NCBI GenBank assembly: GCA_021927905.1
Contig: BLLK01000047.1
Location: forward strand, 1,302,001-1,366,000
Reading direction: 5' to 3'
DNA length: 64,000 nt
Source: Chaetoceros tenuissimus
Taxonomy: Eukaryota > Bacillariophyta > Thalassiosirophyceae > Chaetocerotales > Chaetocerotaceae
Of this stretch, positions 1 through 10,458 are shown piece after piece. A model generated the notes under the pieces. It made no database searches. It saw only the letters and a program-made list of their open reading frames with translations, and was not told the DNA's origin. The translations under genes and the position numbers were made by a program. Within the stretch, counting starts at the first letter, position 1; every line of letters begins with the position of its first letter.

Positions 1-783
1 ACTCCGAGAAAAGTTTCGCCTTGGACCTTAAAAGTAGTTCATAGTTCAGATACTTTGGTCCATGAGCTTTCATAGATGGCACTATTGTTTGAGGCTTTGT
101 CTTGATTTCACTGACAATCTTCTCATCTTCTTTCTCAGACATGGACTTTGAAATTGTCAGCTCTATTTTTCTTCCCTTCTCAGAGTTCATGGTATTTTGA
201 TGTTGGATTTCACCAGTAATACCCACATTCTTCTTTTTAGAAGAAGTTATTAATTCCTCCACATCACAACTCTGCATAGAAGCATTGGCTCCAATTGAAT
301 CATAGGAGTTGCGTGATGTCAACCCTGTACTAACTTGACGACAGTACTTGAAATCAATCTAGTAGTATCAAGATGTTTAGTACTTGAGAAGAATTGTCAC
401 AATTCAAAACATGGCATTTGGTCACTTACCATCTTCCCATTCTTATCGTAGTTGTCCAACGGTTGAATGTCATCAGTATTTGGAGAGATTTTTGGTCTAA
501 AAATGGAGGAATGCATATCTCTCGTTGCAGGGAAACCATGAGTATATGATTCTACTGAGGACGATGGTGAAGATGCAGTGGTTCCTTTCTGATACTCAGT
601 TGTTGCTGGAGATTTTCTTTCTTCTGAAAAGGTTGGTATTAATAGTTGTGCATTATCATCTCCTCTGGCTTTTTCACTACCATTTGAAAACATGGAAAAA
701 CTCATTTTTTCGGATTGTCCGATATTGTTTGCACCAACATATTCCAATTCTTTTCTTGATGTTTCGTCAAATCTATCAATCAT
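1..783 (-). CDS. Ser/Lys-rich protein of unknown function, N-terminal part (runs off left edge)
   Basis: Two exons on the minus strand: 783..430 and 358..<1, joined across a 71-bp intron (359..429) with a clear GTAAGT donor and a CTACTAG acceptor. The join is phase 0 and the frame stays open to the window edge, giving about 237 visible residues. The protein starts MIDRFDETSRKELEY and is rich in Ser, Thr, Lys and Glu with no recognisable domain, signal peptide or membrane segment, so it looks largely disordered. No family was recognised. The start is the first ATG of the open frame; an additional upstream exon cannot be excluded. The splice join is inferred from frame and consensus, not from transcripts. 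Confidence 0.55.
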
Positions 784-1506
784 TTTTATGTGCTGGAGAT
801 TGCGAACGTTGAAATTAGTTTGTATCTTTTAAGACTGAGAGTGAAACGAAGATTGCAAAAATGTTTCATTCATGCTGGAACTCACCACTAGCTTGTTGAT
901 TACCAATCTTTAGGAATTATTGTATACGGAAGGGATATAAGATATCTAGGAAATAAGGTTTGAATAACAGTAATGTGTTCAATCAAATTGTTGTTGTAGT
1001 GATGAACAGTAACACTATCGAGTGCTGAACGAACCCTACAATAAATAATGAGACAAACTCAGAAATATAACCAATTTAGACTTTTCCTCTGAAAAATGAG
1101 AGAAAATTCAGTCTAAATTGGTTTGACCAACGGAAAAATATTGCTTTTTTTGCATGATCCAACGGCCCCTTTTTTCTTTCCCTTCCCCCTTCCTTTTTTC
1201 TTTTTCCAAACCACGACTCAACTTAGTTTTGTAAGGTTTTTGCAGCAGCCAAGGAGACGACACCGCCTGCCGCAGCAAAGAAGATTTTTTGATTCCATCA
1301 AAATGCTCATTACTCTAAACCTCCTGTGATAGCATTCTACTTCTACACCTTTAAACTTATTGCACGAATCGCTTCAATTATACAATTCGTATAGTAGGGG
1401 CCATTGAACGGATCAAAAGCACACCGTAGATATCTCAATCTAGAAGTCCACCTACTCAGTTTCAAAAAGTCAAATTGACAAGTATCAGTTTCCTATTTTA
1501 AAAGTA
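784..1506. other. Intergenic region with a hairpin and a T/C-rich tract
   Basis: No convincing gene. It contains an inverted repeat at 1069..1123 (described separately) and a T/C-rich tract at about 1141..1215. A small plus-strand frame at 1123..1329 is low-complexity Phe/Pro/Leu produced by that tract and is not credible. The region lies upstream of the minus-strand gene at 1..783 and downstream of MRD1. Confidence 0.6.
1069..1123. repeat. 13-bp perfect inverted repeat able to form a long hairpin
   Basis: The left arm AACCAATTTAGAC (1069-1081) is matched exactly by the reverse complement at 1111-1123. Inside the arms, TTTTCCTCT pairs with AGAGAAAA with one bulge, leaving a loop of about eight bases. 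The whole structure is about 55 bp and lies in non-coding DNA. It could be a minimal MITE remnant or an RNA hairpin. No target-site duplication was obvious. Confidence 0.6.
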
Positions 1507-4009
1507 TCAATCAAACCTTATCTTTTTGTTCTTAGGTTGTACAGTTTCCGTTGAAAGTTCTCTTTTCTCACTCTCTTTGTCTTCTGCCCATTCTAGAACT
1601 AAATGACGACCGTAAAGATGAGTTGATGCAAGAGCTTTCATTGCATTCAAAGCTTCTTTTGCGCCTGTGAATTCAACAAACGCAAAACCACGGTGACCAC
1701 CATCATATTTCTTTGGTAGTCGAACAGTCTTGAGCTGTCCAAAGCTTCCAAAGAGTTGCAGAATCTCTGTCCTTGTTGCTTGAAAAGGCACATTTCTGAC
1801 AATAATCTTGGTACTTGGTTTATTTTTCTTCCCAGCAGACTTTGATGATGAAGTGCTTGCTTTGGATATCTGAAGCTCAATTTCATGCCCATCAATGACA
1901 GCACCCTTCATGGTAGAAACAGCTTTCTTGGCTATTTCAAACGAACTAAATTCAACAAATCCAAAACCCATTGACATTTTTTGAGGTTCATTATTTTTTG
2001 CACCACGACCTGCTTTTACAGCAGCTGTCTTTGTAGGAATTCGAACTGACCTGACTTTTCCAACTTGCTCCTCAAAAGCTCTGCGAAGTGCATCTTCACT
2101 TGTACGAAAATTTAGATTTTTCACGTAGACTGCCGTGGATTCACCCTCATCAATATCTTCATTTTCATTGTCATTTTCATCCTGCTCCGATTCCATAATA
2201 TTGGACTTGGTATTTTCAACTTCTTTTATGGCTACAGGTTTCGATAAACATGCCCATTCAAGGTATAAAGGAACATTTTTGAAGCGCTTGTAAGCAAGCT
2301 TTCTGAAAGCTCTTTTTGCATCATTATTATTCGAGTATTCGACCAGTGCAATAGTTCGTGACGGTGGTAAAAGAATTTGGGGCTTCTTTCCTCCAGCTGC
2401 AACAAATACTTTTGACAATTCATCTATAGTAGTATCAAATGGCAAGTTTTTAACCAAAATCGTAGAGGAGCTCCTCTTTGCTTCAGCTGCAGATTTGGAA
2501 TTAGGTGATACTAAACTCTCCATGTCGATACCGTGCTTCTCAAAGAACTTTCTGTTTTCTTCAATAACTTGTGTCTCACCAAGGGCTAGACGTACAGCTG
2601 CGTTACCAGAAGACAAACCATCCTTGACATTCAGAATTGAGCCTTTATCGATACCTAGGCGCGATGCTAAATTTTCTACAACAGTATCCGATCGCACAAA
2701 GCTGGAATTCAAACCTGCTGTTTCACTTCCGGCATTCTTTTGTCTCTCTAGTTCCTTCTTTACTTTGTGTGATGTCATATTATCTTCGCCTTCAATATTT
2801 TCATCTTGCTGAACATGTTTTTCATCTTTTGCTGGTAGGACATGCATTAATCGGCCTTGGAAGGGAGTTCCATCCAAAGTGTTCATTGCAGTGTAAGCAT
2901 CGTCGTTGGAGGAAAATTTTACGAATGCATATCCTTTGTTGCGATCTGAATCATCCACTGGAATATGACATTCTAGAATTGTTCCAAACTTAGCAAAAAC
3001 CTCGTTGAGATCTTCTTCGACTACACTGAAAGGAAGGTTCCTCACAAACAAACGTGAATTTGTCAATATTTGATTATCATTGTTGTCATGAGATTTCATT
3101 TCGGAATTAATATCTTTTCCTTCCTTTGTCTTTGTAGTTTCAGTAGGATTGGATTCATTTGTCGACTCATCATCTGAATCTGAATCACTGTCTTCGCTAT
3201 CACTACCATCACTGCTTGGAGCAGATGAACTATCGTCGTCTGATAGATTTTCTTTGTTACTGAGAACTTTTGATTTCAGGAAGTCCAAATCTGATACTTC
3301 TGATTTGTAAGTTTTCATAACGTCTACTGAATCATCATCGCTATCAACATCATCATCGCTATCTGAATCACTTGTATCGCCTTTACTTCGATCATCTGGT
3401 GCTAGTCCAGTATTATTTTCATCTTGATCTTCACCTTTTCCATCATCATTGGCCCAAAACAAATTGGAATTACTCTTCTTGCCTCCCATAATGACGTCAA
3501 CAAATTCCTTTTTCTTTCTTTCTAGTTCTATATCTTTTTCTTCTTCTGTATTTGAAGGTTTCTTTTCTTTATTATCTTTCTTTTCATCGACAATGTTGTG
3601 GAGAGTGTTGTATCGCGAAGATCCTTTGCTATGCTTACTCCAAGGTCTGTACTCGCTATCGCCTTTCTTCGAGAATGCAGGTTCTACAAGAAGCCTTGAA
3701 GTTAAAGCGTAACTCTTGTCAAAGAATGAAATAGCGTGCTTCGCCATCTGTCAAGAGAAGTTAGTTGAAATTATAGCGAATAAAAGCTATAAAAATATCA
3801 AAACTTACATCTGCATTCTTGAAACCGACAAACGCTAGCTTACGACTAACTCCATCCTTTGTGCGAAGAATCTTGCAGTCTGTGATGGTCAGAGGTTCTT
3901 GAGCATTTGTAGCTAAATGAGAACGCAATTTTGCGTCTGTAAAATTTGGAGGAACATTCTTGATACAGATTCGAGTAGTCTCCTCTTGACTTTGAGGCTT
4001 TGCAGTCAT
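1507..4009 (-). CDS. MRD1: Multiple RRM-domain rRNA-processing protein MRD1/RBM19
   Basis: CDS complement(join(1507..3747,3809..4009)), 813 aa; the 61-bp intron (3748..3808) has a GTAAGT donor and a GACAG acceptor, phase 0, and falls inside RRM1. Five RNA-recognition motifs are visible: RRM1 about residues 11-90 (RNP2 ICIKNV, RNP1-like KLAFVGF), then a long Asp/Ser/Glu-rich linker, RRM2 about 297-375 (LFVRNL, GYAFVKF), RRM3 about 495-570, RRM4 about 605-700 (VYVKNL, GFGFVEF) and RRM5 about 711-790 (IIVRNV, GFAFVEF), ending in YGRHLVLEWAE, which is typical of the family. Five RRMs is the yeast Mrd1 arrangement; animal RBM19 has six. Known family members act in the 90S pre-ribosome and are needed for release of U3 snoRNA and 18S rRNA maturation in the nucleolus. 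Exon joining is by frame only. Confidence 0.93.
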
Positions 4010-4424
4010 TATGTTTCTATGGTAGTAGGTTCCAAATTCTTACAATCGAAGGTCTTTCTTGAACAATACTTCAGTTTTTGAACATAGAAGAGTGAAGAAA
4101 AGTTGTGCCTTAGAGGTTTCAGTGGAGATGGATCGATTTTTTCCTATTTTCAATTTTTTGGTTTTACTTGGACTTTCACTGGCTCCAGAGGCATTGGATT
4201 GAAAATGGGACTCAGTGTAATGTCAAATGACTAAAATAGTACCAACATAATTTTGTGGAAATGTATTGGTCTTCCTCTCTCTGCACTCTAGTATGTACCT
4301 TATTACAGTCAGCTGAAATTAAAAAATATTTTGTTTATCTGTTCATAAATCTTTAAAAAATCTCGATGGATATATGTTCATTACATTTTCCCGCTAAGAA
4401 ATATTCTATCCCAACCAGCGACAA
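4010..4424. other. Intergenic region between MRD1 and CHMP5
   Basis: AT-rich spacer holding the 5' region of MRD1 and the 3' region of the CHMP5-like gene; both are on the minus strand. No gene, strong repeat or recognisable regulatory motif was seen. Confidence 0.5.
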
Positions 4425-5063
4425 CTATAGTCCAGCCAATGCAGCTTCTTGTTCTTCTTGCTTCTGTGGTACACCAGTTGGATTTTCGGGTAACAAATAA
4501 CTAGGAACTTCCTCCCCAACTTCTTCCTCCAACTCATCCCCTAACAAATCTAATTCAGCTTCCAATTCTTCCTCGGTAATATCTTCTGGAGTTGCAAAAT
4601 TACGTCCCATGGCTTCGTTGATTTCATTCATTTCATACATCAATTCTTCCATATCATCAGCAAGGTCATCGACTTCATCAATATTCAAGTCATTCTTGAG
4701 CGCCGCCTTCAGTTCTGTATTAGCAGCCTTCATTGCTGCTACACTCTCAACAGTAGCCTTTGCACTTTCAATACCGAATCCAGCCTGGTCAATATTGAAT
4801 TGCTGAGCAAGTAGTTGATCTCTTTGTTGCTCATACATTCTCTTTCTTTTTAGAACATCCATCGCTCTCTTTTGCAAAGTTCTTTTCGCTGACGGATTTG
4901 CAGTTTGTAATTTCTTTTTGTACACATTTAGATCTTTGTCCAACGCAGCTATTTTGCTGTCTAGATGAGTTGATCGCTTTCCAAGATTTGTCGAGGCTTG
5001 ATCCAGTGACGGCGGTGGTGCAGTATTTGCTGGCTTCTTCTTTTTCCCAAAGACACGCTTCAT
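4425..5063 (-). CDS. CHMP5: Charged multivesicular body protein 5 (ESCRT-III subunit Vps60)
   Basis: Single-exon gene, 212 aa, close to the usual length of CHMP5/Vps60 (about 220). It begins MKRVFGKKKK, a basic membrane-binding tip like the MRRLFGR start of animal CHMP5, followed by a Pro patch and the Snf7-type helical core. The conserved stretch KRKRMYEQQRDQL (about residues 73-85) and the acidic C-terminal half with LEAELDLLGDEL match the family well. Such proteins polymerise with other ESCRT-III subunits and bind LIP5/Vta1 to promote Vps4 disassembly during endosomal sorting. The ATG at 5063 is favoured because the basic N-terminus is family-typical; a longer overlapping frame on the same strand is not supported. 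Confidence 0.93.
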   Translation of the reverse strand: MKRVFGKKKKPANTAPPPSLDQASTNLGKRSTHLDSKIAALDKDLNVYKKKLQTANPSAKRTLQKRAMDVLKRKRMYEQQRDQLLAQQFNIDQAGFGIESAKATVESVAAMKAANTELKAALKNDLNIDEVDDLADDMEELMYEMNEINEAMGRNFATPEDITEEELEAELDLLGDELEEEVGEEVPSYLLPENPTGVPQKQEEQEAALAGL

Positions 5064-5603
5064 TCTTTTTTTTATGTTTTAGACTAAACGCAAAGGAATC
5101 TATTAGAAAAAAGACAATACAAAAAAGTAGGATATACGACCAAGTAAAATACTTCCTATTTCGTTTGACTCCTCTCATTCCTTCCAATCTACAAAAGCTA
5201 CTCGACTTTGAAAGGACAATTGCTCTTACCTGTATTATTTATGCTGTATAGTTTCTAATGCAGTTGGCGTTTATTTCAGATTTTTTTGGTGAGGATGTAA
5301 AGAATCTATTGGAACAAAACACTCGATGAAGACAACAACACAACAACAGAAACAAGACAAAGAACGAACTCTTCCAAAAACTGAAGAATTCCACATCCGT
5401 TGAGTAAAGTCACTGTGTCATTATTAGCCTTATGACGTCACTGACGTTAATCACCAGCAATTCGGCTGGCATACTTTTTCACCATCCAACAATCCCAAAC
5501 ATCCACGAATACAGAGCATGGACTACCACAGTGTTATTATTTTTCTTATTGGCTGATACCTTTGGGTCCATAAGTAAGCTTTCATCAATAGAATAGCTTC
5601 TGT
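5064..5603. other. Divergent intergenic region between CHMP5 and the ankyrin gene
   Basis: About 540 bp between two divergently transcribed genes, so it should contain both promoters. The only motif that stands out is a palindromic CRE-type site with a second half-site (see 5433..5448). No gene was seen. Confidence 0.5.
5433..5448. promoter_or_regulatory. CRE-like palindrome TGACGTCA plus adjacent TGACGT half-site
   Basis: TGACGTCA at 5433-5440 is a full bZIP/CRE palindrome, followed at once by CTGACGTT, a second TGACGT core. It lies about 165 bp upstream of the ankyrin ORF and about 370 bp upstream of the CHMP5-like ATG. TGACGT cores are known cAMP/CO2-responsive elements in diatom promoters such as the Phaeodactylum carbonic anhydrase PtCA1. 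Function here is inference. Confidence 0.4.
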
Positions 5604-6722
5604 ATGCCAATCCGGAAAGGTTTCATGGAGAAAGGCATTATTGCAGAAGGTTTCATAGAAGATAGTCGAGATTCGTGGACTCTATTACTTACCACGTGCA
5701 TATTCATCTATTCAATCTACATCTACGTTTTGCAACCAAAACGAAAAAGTATGGGAAACACAGCTTCTGGAGAACCATTGTCGTTCATCGATTGTTCCGG
5801 CTACCAACAGAGGACGATGGATGAGCTAGGTAAACACTGCTGGATTCATGACTGGTATAATGCAACTGTATTTTTACTGCCCTCAAATAAGACAGAGAAG
5901 TGGAAAAAGAAGGAGGAACTCATGTCAAAAGATTTCTATGGTATGACTTGTCTTCATTCGGCATGTGCAAAAAACATGAGTAGATATAAACATGCTCCTA
6001 AAGAGGTTATCAAACTTATGATTGATATCGGAGGAGATGATCTGTTAATGGAAAAGGATAATTATTGTGATTACACTCCGCTTCAAATGCTTGCTTATGA
6101 TCAAAACACAAATGTAGAAATGATGAAGATTCTTTTAGAGCTAGGGGGTGGAAAAGAATTGATTAAAAAGTCTGGTTATTCACATGGTTATACCATGTTA
6201 CATGAATTAAGTATGCAATCAGCACAATGGTCTTGGGAAACTGATGAACCATCCTTGCAAAGAATCAAGCTGATTTTAGATTACACTGGTAAAGAATTAT
6301 TGTTTGCGAGAACCGAGGAAAATGGCAGAACACCACTTCATTTAGCATGTATGGAGCGAGCACCCGTAAATGTCATAAATATGTTGGTTGAAGCAGGAGG
6401 GGAGGAATTGGTACTTTTAACTGACAATGATGGACTGACTGCACTGCATTTTCTTTGTTATGATATAGATGAAGATATTGATGGATTACTTAAGATCGCG
6501 ATACTTCTCAATTGTTGCGGTTCCAAGTTACTACCAATGAAGACCAACGATTTGCGAACTGCTCTTGACTTTGCAAAAGAGGAAGGGGCATCCCAGGAAA
6601 TTTTGGAAGCGTTAGGACTTAAGAAGAGGAAGAAGTTACTCGGTAAAGCATTTTCAAAAGAGAAAACTCTTACAGAAGCAGCGACATGTGGAGCAATTAC
6701 TTCAGTTCAATGCCAGGCTTAA
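5604..6722 (+). CDS. Ankyrin-repeat protein
   Basis: Single-exon frame of 372 aa. Ankyrin-type repeats run from about residue 108 to 325, with recognisable motifs GMTCLHSAC, YTPLQMLA, GYTMLHEL, GRTPLHLAC and GLTALHFLC. Two starts are plausible. The first ATG (5604) gives a hydrophobic segment WTLLLTTCIFIYSIYIY, a possible membrane anchor. An internal ATG at 5751 gives MGNTASGEP, an N-myristoylation consensus (Gly2, Ser6), with a 323-aa product. Either way the N-terminus would put the repeats at a membrane surface. Such ankyrin proteins are abundant in diatoms and generally bind partner proteins; no specific function can be assigned. Confidence 0.8.
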   Translation: MPIRKGFMEKGIIAEGFIEDSRDSWTLLLTTCIFIYSIYIYVLQPKRKSMGNTASGEPLSFIDCSGYQQRTMDELGKHCWIHDWYNATVFLLPSNKTEKWKKKEELMSKDFYGMTCLHSACAKNMSRYKHAPKEVIKLMIDIGGDDLLMEKDNYCDYTPLQMLAYDQNTNVEMMKILLELGGGKELIKKSGYSHGYTMLHELSMQSAQWSWETDEPSLQRIKLILDYTGKELLFARTEENGRTPLHLACMERAPVNVINMLVEAGGEELVLLTDNDGLTALHFLCYDIDEDIDGLLKIAILLNCCGSKLLPMKTNDLRTALDFAKEEGASQEILEALGLKKRKKLLGKAFSKEKTLTEAATCGAITSVQCQA

Positions 6723-7094
6723 GGATCTCTTCCAAAAACAATTGTAAGGAAATACTGTAATTCATATTGGAAAAACTATTTTTGACACTTTAAAATTATT
6801 TTTATTAATAATTTGACCTTTGCTCTGTTGGAATTTTGTTTTCCTTCACTTTAGTCTATTACATTCAGTGAGAATTTGTTGCAATGTACTCTGCTCGAAC
6901 AATGACGTTGTAAACATATGGATATTTTAGCTGAGCGCCAAAAATCCTACAAGACTCATTATTTTTTCACATTTCTCTCCTCTCTCTTATTCTCTTATCT
7001 TCTCGTCGTCTACTTGAATAATGAAGTAATGAAATACGAGAACACATAAAGGTGATATCTTTGAAGACACACTAGATAAAACTCAAAATAGAAA
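6723..7094. other. MCM2 upstream region
   Basis: A 372-bp spacer between the ankyrin gene and MCM2, both on the plus strand. It contains an E2F-like site (6935..6942) and a pyrimidine-rich tract at about 6965-7010. No gene was seen. Confidence 0.5.
6935..6942 (-). promoter_or_regulatory. E2F/DP consensus site upstream of MCM2
   Basis: GCGCCAAA on the plus strand, i.e. TTTGGCGC on the minus strand, an exact match to the E2F consensus TTTSSCGC. It is 153 bp upstream of the MCM2 ATG. In plants and animals MCM genes are classic E2F targets at G1/S. From rough base-composition reasoning a few such matches are expected by chance in 64 kb, so position next to MCM2 is the main support. Confidence 0.5.
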
Positions 7095-10058
7095 ATGAGT
7101 TCCCAAGAGAGTTCTTCACAGCGCGAATCTCGTGAAGCTCGCCGACAGAGACGATTGCAACAAGAGCTAAGGGATCTACAAGAGCAGCAACAAACATTTT
7201 TTCCAGGTGATGACCAATACAATGCCACCGAAACAACTGAAATTGATGATGGAAATCAGTACGATGAATCTGAGGATGACGATTATGTTGAAGAAGGAGA
7301 AGATGAGGGGGTAGAAGCTCTTCCTGAAGAAGGTGTAAACTATATCATGGACAGAGAGAATGAAGACGAAGGTGAAGGCGAAGACTTGCTAGACAATGCT
7401 TTTCAAGACTACCAGAGAATTGATGCATTGGATACATATGGTCGGGAAGGCATTGATGATAGAGAATATCGTAATATGGATATGAATGAACGTATGGCGG
7501 CTGAAAGCCAAATCGCGGCACGGGAGGAAGAAGAGATGAAGCGTCGTGGCATTGGAGGACGTAGTGGAAAATTTTACGACAATCTCATGGAAGGAATGGA
7601 GGAAGATGATGAAGCACGTAGAAAGAGAAGAGCTAGAATGAGAAGAGGAACCGATATCGATGAGGATGATCTTGATATGACAGACGATATTGACAGACCT
7701 GATGAAGTTATTGATGAAGAAGAACTCTTCGAGACAGAAGAAGAGGTGAATCTTGAAGCATTTGATGTACCTTTACGAGAATGGATTGCACAAGATCGTA
7801 CTAGAAGAGAATTACAGAGAAGATTCCGTCGTTTTTTAATGGAGTTTGAACCCGATGAAGATGAAGATGAGGACTCAAAGCAAAAGAAGCGAAAGAAGAA
7901 ATCGCCAATTTATGAAGACCGTATCCGTAGCATGTGTGCTTCTAACCATGCATCACTTGAAGTTTCATACATGCATCTCATGGAAAAGGTGCCGACGTTG
8001 GCCATGTGGTTAGTTGACGCTCCAAGAGATATGTTGGATGTACTTAATGAAGCTGCAACAAGGCATACTCTTCGCTTGTTTCCTTCTTATGGATCAATCC
8101 AAGATGAAATCCATGTACGTGTTGCAGACATGCCAATTGTGGATTCTTTACGTGCACTGCGTAGAAGTCACCTTGATACCCTCATCAAGGTGAATGGGGT
8201 TGTTACGCGTAGAAGCAGTGTCTATCCTCAACTCAAAGTTGCATACTATGATTGTATCAAGTGTAGAGAATGTATTGGGCCATACAAAATTGATGAAGCC
8301 TCGATGATGAGTTCTTCTGGACCTGATGGAAGTGCGAAAGATTCTGCTTCAATGCACCAACCTAGTCAATGTGCTGGGTGTGATAGTGAGGGCCCTTTCA
8401 AACTAAATGCCACAAGATCACAATATAGAAACTACCAAAGAGTAAATCTACAAGAAACTCCTGGATCTGTTCCACCTGGACGCGTTCCACGAACAAAAGA
8501 AGTTATTCTTACAAATGACCTCATTGATAATGCAAGACCTGGAGAGGAAGTTGAAATCACTGGAGTTTTTTCACATAGTTATGATTACAGTCTTACACAG
8601 AAGAGCGGATTCCCTGTTTTTAGTACATTTATTTTTGCAAATCATGTCCGCAGAAAAGAGGATGCAGCTTCTGTTTCCAATCTCACCGAGGCGGACAAAG
8701 CTGAGATAATCGCTTTATCTAAAGAGACAGATATTGGTGATCGTATCGTTGAGAGTATTGCACCTAGTATTCATGGACATAAGCACGTAAAAATGGCACT
8801 TGCAATGAGTCTTTTTGGAGCAGTACCCAAAAATATCAGTGATAAACATCGTATTCGAGGAGACATCAACGTGTTACTTCTTGGAGATCCAGGAACTGCG
8901 AAATCTCAGATGCTCAAGTATGCAGAGAAGACAGCACCTCGTGCCGTATACAGTACTGGCAAAGGTGCAAGTGCTGTTGGTTTGACTGCAAGTGTACACA
9001 AAGATCCAATTACACGAGAGTGGACATTGGAGGGTGGAGCTTTAGTACTCGCCGATAAAGGAGTGTGTTTGATTGACGAGTTCGATAAAATGAATGAACA
9101 GGATAGAACTTCTATCCACGAAGCTATGGAACAGCAATCGATTTCTGTTTCAAAGGCAGGAATTGTAACATCTTTACAGGCTAGATGTTCCGTCATTGCC
9201 GCGGCGAATCCAATTGGCGGACGCTATGACAGCTCATGCACTTTTGCGGAAAACGTAGAATTGACTGATCCTATTCTTCAACGTTTTGATCTTCTTTGTG
9301 TTCTTCAAGATACAGTGGATCCAGTTTCAGACGAACGTCTTGCTAACTTTGTCACTGGCAGTCACATGAGAAGTGTCTCTACAGCTGAATACACTAGAGG
9401 CATTGTAGATCTGCCAGAAGACAAGGCTAATGATGCAAACACTGGTACCAAACTTATCCCCCAAGACATGTTGAGAAAGTACATTCAATATGCTAGGACA
9501 AATGTAAAGCCGGTACTTCGTAGTAATACATTTGACCAAGAAAAGATCGCGTCGCTTTATGTCGCCCTTCGAAAAGAATCTACAACTTCTGGTGGAGTTC
9601 CAATCGCAGTACGTCATATCGAATCTATCATGCGTCTTGCCGAAGCTCACGCTAAAATGCATTTGAGGGAATTTGTCCGCGATGATGACATGGACGCAAG
9701 TATATCCATGATGTTGGAAAGTTTTGTTACAGCACAAAAATTTTCTGTGAGAAGACAGTTGAAGCGCAGCTTTTCAAAATTCATTACATCTGGTGAAGAT
9801 AGACAACATCTCCTTCTACAGATATTGAAGGATTTGATGAGACGCGAGCAAATTTATCAGACTGTTCGTCTCCGTCAGAAAAATCAAAGCGCAGATTCCA
9901 TCGAAGTCTTGGAGGTTCCTCTGGAAGAATTCAGAAGCAAAGCCAGAGAGAAGAAGGTTTACACTATTGAACCATTTTTGGAAGGGGAAGCTTTTAAAGA
10001 AGAGGGTTACTTCTTTGATTCAAAGAGGAATGTTATTTCTCGTGATTTGAATGATTAA
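7095..10058 (+). CDS. MCM2: DNA replication licensing factor MCM2
   Basis: Single-exon gene of 987 aa, within the usual size of MCM2. The acidic, disordered N-terminal region (about 1-230) is typical of MCM2 and in other species binds histones and is phosphorylated by Cdc7. The OB/zinc-binding region follows, with CIKCREC near residue 388 and QCAGC near 427 supplying the zinc cysteines. The AAA+ core has Walker A GDPGTAKS near 598, Walker B CLIDEFDKMN near 659, and the MCM arginine-finger region LQRFDLL near 726. MCM2 is one of six subunits of the MCM2-7 ring, the motor of the CMG helicase in the nucleus. The first ATG follows a short AT-rich leader and gives the Arg/Gln/Ser-rich start expected for MCM2. 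Confidence 0.97.
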   Translation: MSSQESSSQRESREARRQRRLQQELRDLQEQQQTFFPGDDQYNATETTEIDDGNQYDESEDDDYVEEGEDEGVEALPEEGVNYIMDRENEDEGEGEDLLDNAFQDYQRIDALDTYGREGIDDREYRNMDMNERMAAESQIAAREEEEMKRRGIGGRSGKFYDNLMEGMEEDDEARRKRRARMRRGTDIDEDDLDMTDDIDRPDEVIDEEELFETEEEVNLEAFDVPLREWIAQDRTRRELQRRFRRFLMEFEPDEDEDEDSKQKKRKKKSPIYEDRIRSMCASNHASLEVSYMHLMEKVPTLAMWLVDAPRDMLDVLNEAATRHTLRLFPSYGSIQDEIHVRVADMPIVDSLRALRRSHLDTLIKVNGVVTRRSSVYPQLKVAYYDCIKCRECIGPYKIDEASMMSSSGPDGSAKDSASMHQPSQCAGCDSEGPFKLNATRSQYRNYQRVNLQETPGSVPPGRVPRTKEVILTNDLIDNARPGEEVEITGVFSHSYDYSLTQKSGFPVFSTFIFANHVRRKEDAASVSNLTEADKAEIIALSKETDIGDRIVESIAPSIHGHKHVKMALAMSLFGAVPKNISDKHRIRGDINVLLLGDPGTAKSQMLKYAEKTAPRAVYSTGKGASAVGLTASVHKDPITREWTLEGGALVLADKGVCLIDEFDKMNEQDRTSIHEAMEQQSISVSKAGIVTSLQARCSVIAAANPIGGRYDSSCTFAENVELTDPILQRFDLLCVLQDTVDPVSDERLANFVTGSHMRSVSTAEYTRGIVDLPEDKANDANTGTKLIPQDMLRKYIQYARTNVKPVLRSNTFDQEKIASLYVALRKESTTSGGVPIAVRHIESIMRLAEAHAKMHLREFVRDDDMDASISMMLESFVTAQKFSVRRQLKRSFSKFITSGEDRQHLLLQILKDLMRREQIYQTVRLRQKNQSADSIEVLEVPLEEFRSKAREKKVYTIEPFLEGEAFKEEGYFFDSKRNVISRDLND

Positions 10059-10458
10059 AAGAAGGAAATCAAATGGGGATAGTGCTAGTGTTATATAGTA
10101 GATACTTCAATTTAAAGATATTTGCTACACATTTTTCAAAAAGATTACATTATCACTTCACCTTCGTCTGTCATTGGTAAAAATGCAAAAGTGGGCTGAC
10201 TTTCACATCTTCCGTACGTAGTGATGATACGAGGTAGATTTGTACTTTGTCGGCGATGACGCAATGACAATACGAATGAAATCCCCCGAAACAACCCGAA
10301 AAAGAATATGTAATCAGCAATCAGCAACGAACATCGAACAAATAATACATAGTACGGTACATATAATACAACTCCGCATCAAAAGATAAAAGAAAGATCT
10401 CTTGCTACCTTAGTGATTGTGAAAGAGCAGGAAAGACGACTCTCTGATATCTATCAAA
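10059..10458. other. Spacer between MCM2 and the metallophosphoesterase gene
   Basis: 400 bp of AT-rich non-coding sequence, 3' region of MCM2 and 5' region of the next plus-strand gene. A short minus-strand frame here (about 10145-10327) has no family features. No motif stands out. Confidence 0.45.

Noticed and set aside
1123-1329. Plus-strand ORF rich in Phe, Pro and Gln
   Set aside because: Produced by a T/C-rich tract; no family features and no plausible start context.
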